Shown in pieces: positions 34,213 to 44,963 of a DNA stretch of 64,000 nucleotides (positions are counted from its first letter, which is position 1; each line of letters opens with the position of its first letter). A program made the translations under genes and the position numbers. This DNA comes from Gloeophyllum trabeum ATCC 11539 (taxonomy: Eukaryota > Basidiomycota > Agaricomycetes > Gloeophyllales > Gloeophyllaceae): assembly GCF_000344685.1 (NCBI RefSeq), contig NW_006920411.1, positions 1,535,896 through 1,599,895 of the forward strand, given 5' to 3'. The notes beneath the pieces are model-generated. The model was not told the DNA's origin, did not search any database, and saw nothing but the letters and a program-made list of their open reading frames with translations.

Positions 34213-34783
34213 TATGAGGTACAATATTTCTAGATCCACGAAGGGTAATTCCAGAATAGTAAGCAACCGGGAATGGCTCAGGTAGGTCAAGTAGCAGACA
34301 AAGCCTCAGCAGTATCTAGAACGGTCATCATCTCAACCCCGCTAAACCAACCACAGGTGTCACAAGGCAGGTTGATCGAGCTTCCACTCTGAATCATCCT
34401 CGGCTTTGTCCTTGAAACTGTGAGGATTTACCTTTCAAGTAGGACTGGTAACTTAGACAGAACAGCAGATCGAGAGAGGACTTGGAACGTTGGGAAAATA
34501 TACGCCTAATGCGGAGACTCGTGTCAACACCACCAAACACAAGGATGAGGCAGCGCCACCACGGGAACGGTCCGGCGCCTATTTGTGGAACTGTAGATAG
34601 ATAAGCACCGCTCAGTATCAGCAATGCAACCCCGGAGCATTGGCAACCCCCGTATGCACTTCCGTCTCGCCGAAGTCCACCTTACAACCAGTACGTTCGT
34701 CAGCCTTGCACTATCCAGTATGTGTGCACTGTGCAGTCTGTCTGCCATTCCTAAATGCTTACTGAGCTCCTGGTAGCTTGACA
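34213..34783. other. Divergent intergenic, SSU72 and F-box gene
   Basis: The 571 bp between two divergent starts hold no supported gene. No clear TATA box was seen for either gene. Confidence 0.55.
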
Positions 34784-36423
34784 ATGTCCGCAGTTCTGTA
34801 CGGCTACGACCCTTCGCCGGAGGACGTCGCCAGGATCCATGCCGAAATGCAGACTCATCAACGCGAAATAGCGCGCATTGACGAAGAGATACAAGGCCTC
34901 ATACACGCCATGTATGCTTTGCGCGAGCGACGCGCGCAGCATGAAGAGAAGATCAAGCATTGCAAGAGCCTCGTTACCCTCGCGCGACGCATGCCGCCGG
35001 AAGTCCTTGCTAAAATCTTTTTACATTGCGTCGAGGACGGGTGGACGCATGGACCTCTTGTCTTGTCTATGGTCTGCTCTTCGTGGAGATACGCTGTTCG
35101 CAATTATCCGAGGGTCTGGTCGCATATCCACGTTAATATGGAGGAGCATGACCCTATAACGAGGACCCGCTATTGGCTGTCCATGGCTCGTCAAGCACCC
35201 CTACACGTCAACTTAATAGCCAACATAGAGACATCCGAGCTGCCTATTGTCCTGGATATTCTCCTGGAACAGGCTTCGAGATGGCGGAGTTTCTCGGTCA
35301 CCTCCGCCTCCCTCCGCAAGACAAACAATATTCTATCTCAGTGTAAATATGTTATGCCAGATCTGAGGGAAGTCTCTATCACGACTGACGTCGAGGTCGA
35401 CGACGTGGTGGCAGCAGGCACCACAGAGCTGGACGGCTTCCGGGAATCTTTTAGAGACGCTCCCCTCCTAAGGAAGTTGACACTGACTTCGAACGCACTA
35501 CACACGACCGGGCTAATACCGATTCAGGTCGAAGATCTTTCTATTCATCTACCGGAACCTCGCCGGATTGACCTGCCCATGTCCGGGTCCTCGATTCTCC
35601 ATGTGCTTGAAGGCTTGCCCAACCTCAAGCATTTTACACTGACGTTGCCTCCTCATCATGAACCTCAATACATACCGGAGCGCGACCTTGCGCGCCGAAT
35701 CTTCCTGGGCAATCTTGAGTCCATGTTACTGTGCGTTCCCCCCGATGTTAATGGTTTGATGGTGCACATCGTAGCACCCAAACTCCGGAGCCTACAAATT
35801 CGATCCAACCTCGACCCGTTAGTGCGCCCACATGACTTGACCGGAGCATCGCTACGCGAACTGCTGGAGCAATCTGACCCGCCCATAGAACTACTGGAAC
35901 TGCACGACGTTGACCTGACGGACGACGACTACATTCATTGCTTACGCGTACTGGATGACCTCAAGGAGCTTCGCTTGCACGAGAGCGAGATTTCCGATTC
36001 TGTCATTCGACTTCTGCGAGGTCCCAGAGGGTATTGCCCTCGTCTCACTCGACTGGACTTGAGATGGTGCGGGCAATTGACCGGTAGCACTCTGGTGGAG
36101 GTAGTCAGGAGCAGATTGGCGGTGGATGATCATCCAAGCCTCAATAGTTCAGAGCCGATCGCGGAGGTCGCCGTCATGAACTGCTGCTTCGTGGAAGAAC
36201 AAGATGTGATGGACTTGGCAAAGGTGACGGTGTGTCGACTTGTCCTCCGGGAAACAGAGGACTATTGCAGTGAGTACTATCCATGTCATTATGAATGATC
36301 CACCGTTCTGACCGCCCTACAGGATCTAGGGGATGTTGTACGAACGCGAGATATAGGCAGAGGCTTCGTTTGCGGCACAATATAGGATTTGGAGGCACCG
36401 ATCACGTACAACTCTTACTATGA
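34784..36423 (+). CDS. F-box protein with leucine-rich-repeat-like C-terminus
   Basis: Probably a substrate receptor for an SCF ubiquitin ligase. A long first exon (34784-36270) is followed by an intron GTGAGT..TACAG and a short last exon ending in DHVQLLL at 36423. Residues 15-65 form a coiled coil (QREIARIDEEIQGLIHAMYA); residues about 66-115 form the F-box (LARRMPPEVLAKIFLHCVED, then VCSSWRYAVRNYPRVWSHI). The rest shows irregular Leu-rich repeats (LRKLTLTSNAL, LELHDVDLTDDDY, LKELRLHESEISD). This layout is common in the large, rapidly evolving F-box families of Agaricomycetes. An in-frame TTG precedes the ATG and was not used. Confidence 0.85.
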
Positions 36424-37102
36424 TAGACGTTGCTGGTTGGACAAGTACCTCGAGCTTTGCTCATTTGGAGGGTTATCACAGGCCACAATTATCGGAATAG
36501 ATGAGGCGGTGTGGGGAGTGATTCGATGATTCTACAGTTTCTGCACGCATTACATGCAGAGGTTGTAACACAATTGCACTGCGATACATCAATAATATGT
36601 CTACAAGCAAGCTCCGCACCCCAATCGGGGGGAGGTACGCATTGTTTCGGTCTCACTTTCGCGTCCTCCAGCATATATTGTAGCATGCTGTAAGCTTAAG
36701 GTCCAACATAAGGGCAACGCCCTCAACACCATAATTGGATTTATAGAAAAATATGTCTACGTACAAATCAACTTGTGTGTCACACCTATGGCGAAGAGTA
36801 GTAACAAATCTACTATCCGCTTCAAACAAGGACACTACTTCCTTCTTCCACAGACGATAGGACCCATTGTCACTGGTATCGAAGAAACAAGGGCCGGGGG
36901 TCAGGATTGCTGTGGTTGAAGGGAAAGTGTTGCGCTCGGGATGCCTCTTATAAAAATTTGAGATCATTTTCACACGGTCGCTTTGCCATATTACGACGTC
37001 ACGACACGAGGTATGTGCTATGAGGTCCGGGTACGGTGCGACCGTCCCTGCTCCTTTCGAAGTCCTGCAACGCGTCGTGGCTCGCTCATAACTAATAGCT
37101 GA
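36424..37102. other. Intergenic upstream of UFE1
   Basis: The 679 bp contain a minus-strand open frame of 169 codons (36653-37162) that overlaps the first exon of UFE1. It has no motif I know, so I treat it as unsupported. Nothing else was seen. Confidence 0.45.
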
Positions 37103-38481
37103 ATGGTGGTCTTGGACCGTACGCCTCAGTTTAGGCAGCTCGTGGAGGAGCAGAAGAGGCATTTAACCGATGTCAAGCGCCGGAAGGTTTCAAAGCCTTC
37201 GAGGACTAGTCCCGAAGACAGTCATGCCGCTCTCAATAAGGAATACCTCAAAGAGGCCTATGTCGTCGTACGCATTGATTTATCTTGGTCTTGTCAGGGC
37301 TCCAAGGGTGCTGAATATACACGTCCCGTAGTTGAAGCATGTGAACACTTTGATGCGCATGCTAACTGCAATTCGTAAGGCGTACTTGAATGTCGACTCG
37401 CGACAGCCGCCATTTGGAGGGAAGACTTCTTCTGGAGCGAACTTGTTCGACCTCGGGAATTCGGAGTCATCATGGGCATCCATCCGTTACCTGTCGAATG
37501 AGGAAAGAGACCAGATTGATTTGCAAGCGCGGGTCGTGTTGTCTCGCTGTGCCGATCGCGTCAAGGAATTGGAGGAACTAGAAGAACGTGCGTCTCTTTC
37601 TCGAGATTTCGGGCTTTGACACCAACTTTAGGATGGTATTGTCTAATCCGTCCCTATCGCATGGTTTCTGTATCGTTGTAGGCCGTCACAAAATGGAAAT
37701 ATCCCAAACAAATCCACTGGCGCGCCTCTTGCCAAGTCGGCTACTCCAATCTGCGTCGCCTGCAACGGCAACTTCGGATGTCATCGCTGCGCACCATGCC
37801 AGCATAACTTGGTACCTGTCCAGGCGATTAGCGGAAGTGAGCCAGGCGCAGAAAGAAATGCAAGAAGATAGAGTGAAAAGACAGATGGAACGCACCAAAA
37901 CCTTGGGATCGGGCGCGGCCAGAGAGGCAGCAGCCTTGAGCTTGGGTGGTGAGGACGGCGCAAGCAGCATCTATGGCTCTGGCTCTGAACGGCACGGAGA
38001 GCACAGCGGTGGTTGGTTAGGGAATGCGTCCTCTACAATAGCCTCCACGTTGCTAGGCGCACCCTCGAGTGATAGGCCGAAGCAGAACAGTCCATCGCCC
38101 CCTCTGACTTCGGCATCGTTTCAGGACTCCGATCATTTTTCTGACGACGATATAGAGCTGACTCAATCACAAATAATGCAGTTTGAGTCCGAAAACTCCC
38201 AAATACTGCAGTCTGTCCAGAATACCTTGGCATCCGTTCAGCTGGCGGAGTCCAGACTGCTCGAAATCAGTGCACTTCAGACTGAACTCGTCGCCCATCT
38301 TACGAGGCAGACTGAGTTAACGGATCAATTATATGAAGACGCCATCACGTCGACGGGGATGGTGGAGAAGGGTAACGAAGAGCTCAAGGAAGCCAGAAGG
38401 AGGGCGAAGGACAGTCGGATTTTCATACTAGTGTTCCTGCTGGGCGCCAGTCTGTCTCTTCTGTTTTTACATCACTATTGA
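37103..38481 (+). CDS. UFE1: ER Qa-SNARE UFE1 / syntaxin-18
   Basis: Mediates retrograde Golgi-to-ER vesicle fusion. The N-terminus (MVVLDRTPQFRQLVEEQKRH) has the syntaxin-18 signature; the next exon includes LSNEERDQIDLQARVVLSRC. A Ser/Gly/Ala-rich linker follows. The SNARE helix starts around QSQIMQFESENSQILQSVQN and carries a zero-layer-like glutamine in ISALQTELVAHLTRQTELTD. A single C-terminal anchor IFILVFLLGASLSLLFL ends two residues from the C-terminus, as in tail-anchored SNAREs. Introns at about 37275-37334 and 37586-37681 restore frame. The protein is about 400 residues, somewhat longer than yeast Ufe1 because of the linker. Confidence 0.85.
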
Positions 38482-38637
38482 AGGGGCACGCATCTACTTT
38501 GTTAATTTATTGGATTGTGGGACTGTTATTACAGTTTACAGTCTGTACAATTATATATCGAGGGTTCGGGCGAGCGTCTGTATGTGCTCCTCCGCACACT
38601 CCTACACTTCATAGTTATCCCCCTCTGTGTCATATGG

Positions 38638-39973
38638 TTATGGTGCGGGCGATAAATGCCTAGAGCTTCCCTGTGGCTGAAGCACGTGCTGTCGTTCTAT
38701 ATCCACATCCGAACCCTTGTCCAATGATTCGGAAGAGAAGTTGGCTAACAACGGAGCTCCCTCTTCCGCAATGTCTTCAATGGCTTCTACAGCCAGCTCA
38801 TCGACCCCTGGAGGTAATCCTTCTACATGGCGAATATGTCTCTGCATCTGATTGTACACGACCCTGCAATAATAAATGGTGAGCGGCCACAATATTCCCC
38901 GACGGCAATACTGTCTCAACGTACCATCCGGCGATCATTCCTATCATGATACCTGCGGCAACCAGGACGGCATTGAGTATCTTGGTCTCTACGCAACCGT
39001 ATGATCAAGTTAGAGCTTAGTCAGTGGCACATATGGCCAACATACGGGGATCCATCTGCTCCCTCTGTCGGTCGTCCGACAGGGCGGCAAGCCGAGCTCC
39101 AATGAATACATGCAGAATCATCTTCGGAGCAAGACACGTCGTAGCAATGATAAATTGCCATATAGATACTGCTTCAATCGACTGATGGCGAGTATCAGGT
39201 AGAGTTCTGGCGGAAAGGACGGGTACCCACAGCGAACAATGTATTCGAATAGACCCATGGAGGGAATGGCGACAACCGGATTAAAATGATAAGGGGTAGT
39301 CCCTTGGACCGCTGTAAAATGAGAATAACGGGGTCGGTGATTAGCTAGCTGGAGACTAGGTAAAAGATGGCTATTAAATTCTACGAACAATGACGGCTTC
39401 TAGCGCCTGCCATTTCTGGTTCGAAGCAGACCACCTCTGCAGCCTCTTCGCAAACAGCAATCGAAGAACGCAGAAGACAATGGCAGATCCAAATATTGAT
39501 ATGGGAAGAGCTATTGCGACCCCAGCCATCCCGTATGCAAAACCGCAGAGAGTCACTGATGTGGTGAATCCGATGAAGGGCGGGAAAGACGTAACCACTG
39601 CTCAGCGAGCTGATGTCAGCCACGCTCATTCTATGTGACGGACACATGCACGTACCCATGACGGAACTTAGGACAAGCCAGCCCAGCCTCTCGTGACTGA
39701 TTTTCTGAGCCATATCGTAGAAGAACTGTCCAATACGATGGGGAGTTATAAGGAGGACAGCGACCCCCAAACAGACATAAAATGAAATGAGGAACCAGAC
39801 AAAGAGCTAGGCAGGGGTAGCGTCCCCGTGCCGTCAGAGCAGGGGCGAGCACGGAGCCTGGTTGTTACACGCACTTTGCCCAGAAGATTCAGCTTCTGGT
39901 ACCTTCGATATGACATGGTACAATAGCAGCCCATTACTTCGACGGGCCACTTGAGCCAGTTAGCTACAGCCAT
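38638..39973 (-). CDS. TVP38/TMEM64 family VTT-domain membrane protein
   Basis: Multi-pass Golgi/ER membrane protein of the VTT (SNARE-associated Golgi, DedA-like) family, members of which scramble lipids. Exons encode MAVANWLKWPVEVMG, YRRYQKLNLLGK, LFVWFLISFYVCLGVAVLLI, TSFPPFIGFTTSVTLCGFAY, FGSAIVFCVLRLLFAKRLQR, and KGLPLIILIRLSPFPPWVYS with the family's R-x-S-P-F-P motif. Next comes EAVSIWQFIIATTCLAPKMI, then a last membrane segment, and a hydrophilic acidic tail ending SSRHLSPAP. The ATG at 39973 is the most downstream plausible start; an upstream exon containing YNYLPFMEGNTPLESRLRI (near 40045-40100) may belong to the protein, but I could not join it in frame. Divergent from the LOA1 gene. 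Confidence 0.83.
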
Positions 39974-40195
39974 GGCTAAGTAGTGTAGTGTCGTGCCTGC
40001 AAGGGGTTTCCGCTGTCGCGCGGCCGTCAATGCGCAGTCGAGACTCGAGAGGGGTATTGCCTTCCATAAACGGCAGGTAATTATATGTCGCGCTCCCGTG
40101 AGCTGCGTGGGATGTCACGTGCAGCCCACGGTAGCGGCAGTATATTTCGCTACTTACCTGAGGGTCGAGCAAAACTTACGAGTGCGAGCCAGCAT
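39974..40195. promoter_or_regulatory. Shared divergent promoter, VTT protein and LOA1
   Basis: Only 222 bp separate the two proposed starts, and part of it may be coding for the N-terminus of the VTT protein. A CACGTG-like TCACGTGCAG motif sits at 40114-40123. Role inferred. Confidence 0.4.
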
Positions 40196-41644
40196 ATGGA
40201 GAAATTCTCCGCTTTTCGGGTCTGTGTATCCCTCTTGGATTGTATCGCAGATGCTAATATCGGCTCCCAGGATCCAGGCACCGGAATCCAGGCATGTTTG
40301 CTGTACTGAGCGACAAGTCTCAACTAACCGATTTCCCTTCCAGCCATTTCTTACTCCGGTTCCCCCGCTTGGATCAGATTCGTATGGGTGGTACTTATTC
40401 CCGTTTCAATACTTGCTCGGGGTGGTCAGGTTCATACTGGTGGTACTCCTCACTCTCTTGTATCTTGCTCTCGTGCAAGTACTTTGCCTAATTTTGGTAA
40501 GAGCGCTCTCCAGCAATGACTGCGTAAATACTTATGGCGTCGCATTGAGGCCCCCGTACCCCCTTTGTACCGTATCATCACCTGGTTCTTCACTGCAATA
40601 ATCACGCGCCTAGCATTGTTAGTTATAGGACTATGGTGGATACCCGTAGAGGTTGTGACGAGGAAGCGCGGGTACGATGGTTTATCTATGCTTTATCTCA
40701 TGTCTCATCTCAGCTCCCATAGTCGGAGCACTAAGGCTAAGGATTCCTGGAATCCCACTGCCGGCGACATCATCGTGTCTAACTGGGTCTCATGGACCGA
40801 ACTTCTATGGCTGGCATTTAGGTATGGTCCTCGCAACGATCCGCTTCCTGATTATTTGTACTCATCCATCTATGATCAATCGGCCGTTTGCGCAGATTTA
40901 ACCCGATTTTCCTTATACCTGTCGCATCGGCGCACCCTCAGACATCTCAACCGCTAGCTTCTTCACCCATAAGTCACACTCCAGGCCGCCGGACCGGAAC
41001 AGGATCTGCTGCCATTTCCTCGCCGATGACTAGAGCCCCTGTTCCGCGTGTACCGCTGACCGGGTTTCGCCAAGTTTCACTCATGACTATGATAAAATTC
41101 ACCGGATATGCACCGTCAGACGACTCGTCCACCAAATCTGCTGCAGACAGCCTCGATGACATTTTGGCGAGAGCTGACAGACCAGTGGTATTGTTTCCGG
41201 AATGCACGACAAGCAATGGCCGAGGATTACTAAGATTCTCGGATGTTTTACTCACTTTGAAGGACAAGCAGAGTAAGTTGTTCTTGATGTGCATTAGGTG
41301 AGCCTATCCACCCCTATCCCTCCACACGAAGCTAAAGTGAAGGCTTTAGATATGACCCTCCAACAGACCTATCGCCCAGCCTGGCCCATCCTATTCCGTC
41401 CAGTCCTTTAAACCCCTTGGGTCATCTGTTCACCCTGTGCGCGTCGGTGATTCCTTTGACCATGATGATTCGCCTTCTGTCTCCCGCAAGCTTTGAACCA
41501 GCCGATCATTCGCCTGGTGCGAGGATGGCCGAAGCCGAAGAAGCTGTAGCTTCGATTGGCAAGATCAAGAGAACGGGGATGGGTTGGGAAGACAAAGCTG
41601 CTTTTCTGGAGTTCTATTGGGGCACGAGGAAGTCTAGAAGATGA
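40196..41644 (+). CDS. LOA1: Lysophospholipid acyltransferase, LOA1/VPS66 type
   Basis: Acylates lysophosphatidic acid or related lipids in ER/lipid-droplet membranes (by homology to yeast Loa1). The N-terminus MEKFSAFR, DPGTGIQ, PFLTPVPP matches the conserved MEKY..RD.GTGI.PFLP opening of Vps66/Loa1. Two membrane segments follow (VVRFILVVLLTLLYLALVQV and FFTAIITRLALLVIGLWWIP). Then comes the acceptor-side region SNWVSWTELLWLAFRFNPIF and the PlsC block VVLFPECTTSNGRGLL. The C-terminus ends in FLEFYWGTRKSRR. The canonical NHxxxxD box is replaced by SNWVSWTEL, as is usual in this subfamily. The 21-nt second exon (40271-40291) is followed by a GCATGT donor, a GC-AG intron. Confidence 0.85.
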
Positions 41645-42117
41645 GACGTAAATGGCACGTATCCTATCACTGGACTGGACGTCCCTGTAATATCTCCTTT
41701 CCGAGACTGCTGTCCGGTATTGAAGCGGATTACCGAGGATTTCACCGGACTAAATAACAGTGCTGACCTATGCATCTTCATTTACCGGTTACTGCTAGGA
41801 TCATATTTCCAGGTACGTCGTTCTTGCTGTTGTCCCCGCTGGAGTATCGTTTGTCCATGTGTCATGTCATAGCTTTCCCGGCGCATACTAAGGTAAGTAC
41901 CGTGCATGCGGAAATGGTGTGTCCATTATGAGTTCCCACAGCGATGCAGAAAGCTTGTTTTACTAGGGATGACGAGGCGACACGGGACTAGCCAGCAGCG
42001 GCTGATCCATCGGAGCGTTCCGCGATGAACGCGGCTCTAGGATGGTGATACCACAAACACTGAAGCATTCATACGAGACTGTCGCCTCGAGTACGACATT
42101 CGGATAATTTTTGTGGT
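41645..42117. other. Intergenic; nothing recognised
   Basis: The 473 bp follow the LOA1 stop. No open frame or motif is supported; the stretch may contain the promoter of the uncertain coding region that follows. Confidence 0.5.
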
Positions 42118-42975
42118 CCTACCGTGACACGCTCTTGTACTCGCTCGGGGCAACAGGCCAGCTGGCAGCACTGGATACGTTCAGTCCCTTCACGTCGAGC
42201 TTTGCTCGCTTTGATTTTCCACACGCCTCCCACCTTGCTGATATTGGCAATGCGATGCGTTGACTATCTGATTTCAGCCTCCATCGGCAACGGATGTATA
42301 CGGAGGACGGCTACGGCAAGGGAGAGAACCCTAGGACGACTTCGAAGATGCCTTGTTGGGATTCATAGGTTCACCACACTTAGGAGAATTCCCATATATG
42401 ACTTGCCTGCCCGACAGTTCCCTTGCGATTGCTCAGCGACCTCTGGGGGAGTATTCGATAGAACTGACCACCGTAGGTGACCATATGACTTGGAAAAAAG
42501 GCATGTCAAAGGACAACGATGGTCATTCGCGGCGTCGAAACTTCTCAAGGACGTGGAAAGCAGCGGGTCCACCTCTTAAGTCGACCATCTTCAAATTGTC
42601 AGGGCAGTATCTCTCGCCAGCGTTAGACATTATCGACGGCCGCGCCAGCTCCACAATCCGATGAAGTCGCATGCAGTGCCATGCAGGCCCATATAACGCT
42701 ATTGCAATGATCAAATCGCCTTCTATCCATTGACCTCGATGCCTCGCTCACAGCGATACTGGTGCTCGGACATCCACACGTCCCATGCATTCGATTATGT
42801 TGAGCCCCTTGATTCAAAGGTCACGTACTTGTCTAGCGGTGTGTACGTACCCTCGTATCCCAATATCCTCGAGCCAAGTAATTCACAGTCAGTATTCTTC
42901 CTCGCGCACCCATCTAGTCCAGATCGAATTGAACGAAATACCGCTGCTGAGATAGAGACGATGAATCACCAGTGA
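42118..42975 (+). pseudogene. Unrecognised coding region, possibly a gene relic
   Basis: Three plus-strand stretches look protein-like in composition. The first, about 42118-42258, reads YRDTLLYSLGATGQLAALDT and continues to DFPHASHLADIGNAM. The second, about 42332-42662, reads DDFEDALLGFIGSPHLGEFP, then LAIAQRPLGEYSIELTTVGD, and ends GQYLSPALDIIDG before a stop. The third, 42730-42975, reads YWCSDIHTSHAFDYVEPLDS and ends ETMNHQ. A CCCTAG acceptor precedes the second. There is no ATG before the first, because an in-frame TAA lies just upstream, and the stop at 42664 separates the second and third. I do not recognise the family. It is either a damaged gene that lost its 5' end or one whose exons I mis-joined. 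Confidence 0.4.
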
Positions 42976-43510
42976 ATTACTCTTCTTACCAGCGTGGATC
43001 TTCGTGTCAACAGTCTCCCCTAGTTAGGGGGGTGGTGCTAGAGAGTTGAAGACCATGGACGCCTAGGAGTGCAGGACCAAAGTGATCAGGAAGGCCTCTC
43101 GTATCCACCCACTTGTCAGGTAATTGATATGGAGATGAGTTCCATTATGGACTCACCACGAGCATTCACAAGATTCGCCAACCACAATGAGGCGAGTGCT
43201 TAGGTTCCATAGTGCACTGATCCAGAATTTTATAGACAGCGCGTTGTGGCGACGGAGGGGAATGGGAGGGTAACGATCATCGGTGCTTCTGAGTCCAGAT
43301 CCGCAAATGTTATTTCCTCTTCCGTCGTTGCAATGTGAACCTTCCTCACGCTAGCACACTATCTCAGCCGCAAGCTCTCTGCCTCGTCCTATTATTATGT
43401 ACTACTGACAGCACTGTTCAGTACGTTCAGTCATGCGATCATGCCAATTCAATGATCATTGACTGGAAACCAGAAGCCATGATCATCATCATACGGATTC
43501 GACTCAAACC
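42976..43510. other. Intergenic; nothing recognised
   Basis: The 535 bp lie between the uncertain region and the stop of the zinc-ribbon gene. No motif, RNA or repeat was noted. Confidence 0.5.
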
Positions 43511-44795
43511 CTATGAGTGTGAAGGAAGCCCTGACGTTGCCGCCTGAAGCTGTTTGACCTGCGTGAGTGCCTGAATAACACGGCTGATAGCGTCGGCCGT
43601 CTGCGCGATCGAGGCGGGATCTAGCATGTCCGGCAGGCTGGAAAGCCGTACCAATCTCTCGCAGAGCGCCAGTAGAGCCTTCTCCAGGGCGCCAACGGGA
43701 GCCTGCAATGATGAGTACCCATCTGCGGCAGTCTGTAATCATAGTAATCAATCTGTGACGCATAGACATTCGGGTTGGCTTCCACGTACTGATGCTTTTG
43801 CGGCGGTTTCATAAGGTCTTACCTCAGGTGAAGGCATCGTCGAGTGAGCATTCTCGCCATCGATGGGCGGCAGGGATAGCCGAGGGACCTACGAGACCGT
43901 CAGTGAGGAACGAGCGGAAAACTGCATTCTCAGGTCTTCCTACATCAGGTATTTCGTCATGGGCGACGCTCTTTCCTTTATCTTGCGGCTTAAGCGGTTC
44001 ACCGGAGGACTCTCCCGATGGTGTACTATTAGACGATGGCCCTTGATGGGACGCACTCGACGCTTCAAGTGGTACAAGCCTCTCCCACCCGCTGGCGTCT
44101 CTCTCGTCTACGTACACGGTGCCGCAAGCAACGCATTCCTGTAGACAAATGATATCAGGAACACCTCCTTCCCATAATAAATTTACTTACTTTCCTGGGA
44201 TCCTTCCCTCCATCAGGTTTCGGGGGTCGCACCAAAGGTATGCCATAGCATCCGGGATTGGGACATTCGTCCGCGAGCATAGCCCAGCCCTTCAATAGCC
44301 TCTTGCCAATTTCAGCAGATGCAGCGTCTGATTGTTGTCTCCTGCGTAACGACTCGGCAGTGTCTAGAGGAGGAGCAAAAGTCGGAGAGCTCAGGGCGCT
44401 CGAAACTTCAGTCGGTGGAGTGGAAGCCCGAGAATAGTGGGTGCTCGGCGCAATGCTTGGGGAAGAAGGGGAGGTACGATCGACATATGGTCGTGTAGAC
44501 CTCGACGACACACCTAGAAAGTGATGTATTAGCTCGAACAGCAAGTATTCGTAACTCTTACTGGAGGGACCTCCGTCGCAGTTAGCGCAGAATTGAACGA
44601 CCGGAGTTGTTCCACTAGGAGATCTCATAAGGGGTACATTACATCCTCTGGGACAGGGTCGGTCTGTCAGAACCTGTGCATTCAATTTCGTAGACAAGTG
44701 TCAGGGCGCAGTCAAGTGTACTGCGCTGGCCCTCGTACCCATCCTTTGAGCATGTACTCTCCCAGCTTTGAAGATACATCAATCACTCTCGCCAT
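43511..44795 (-). CDS. ZNRD2/SSSCA1-type protein with two zinc ribbons
   Basis: Starts at ATG 44795 (MARVIDVSSKLGEYMLKGW). An intron GTACGA..CACAG leads into VLTDRPCPRGCNVPLMRSPS and QFCANCDGG, a first C-x3-C..C-x2-C zinc ribbon. After a Ser/Thr/Pro-rich linker comes a second copy: IGKRLLKGWAMLADECPNPG, CYGIPLVRPPKPDGGKDPRK and ECVACGTVYVDE. The LLKGW..C..C..PL..R..C..C layout is the Sjogren syndrome/scleroderma autoantigen 1 (UPF0148) signature. The C-terminus is helical (LEKALLALCERLVRLSSL, then DAISRVIQALTQVKQLQAAT). The human relative ZNRD2 has one ribbon; two in one chain is a notable duplication. Molecular function in fungi is unknown. Confidence 0.82.
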
Positions 44796-44963
44796 CCCGG
44801 TCTGCGATTACAAGGTTCAAGCCGCCAGTGACTGCAGTGGATTTACTGACTTGTGAGAGTTAGAAATCTCGAGAGGATCTGGTCTGATGCTCGTTTTCGC
44901 ACGGGCACTGTTCTGGTACATGTCCCGCCACGTCTGGTTTACAGCCAGGTCTCTGCAGCTTCA
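44796..44963. promoter_or_regulatory. Shared 168 bp divergent promoter, ZNRD2-like and EDEM
   Basis: The two start codons are only 168 bp apart on opposite strands, so both promoters must lie here or overlap the neighbouring 5' regions. No TATA box was seen. Role inferred. Confidence 0.5.

Noticed and set aside
36653..37162. Minus-strand 169-codon frame overlapping the UFE1 first exon
   Set aside because: It has no recognisable domain, overlaps a well supported SNARE gene start, and has no sign of splicing. I left it out as chance.
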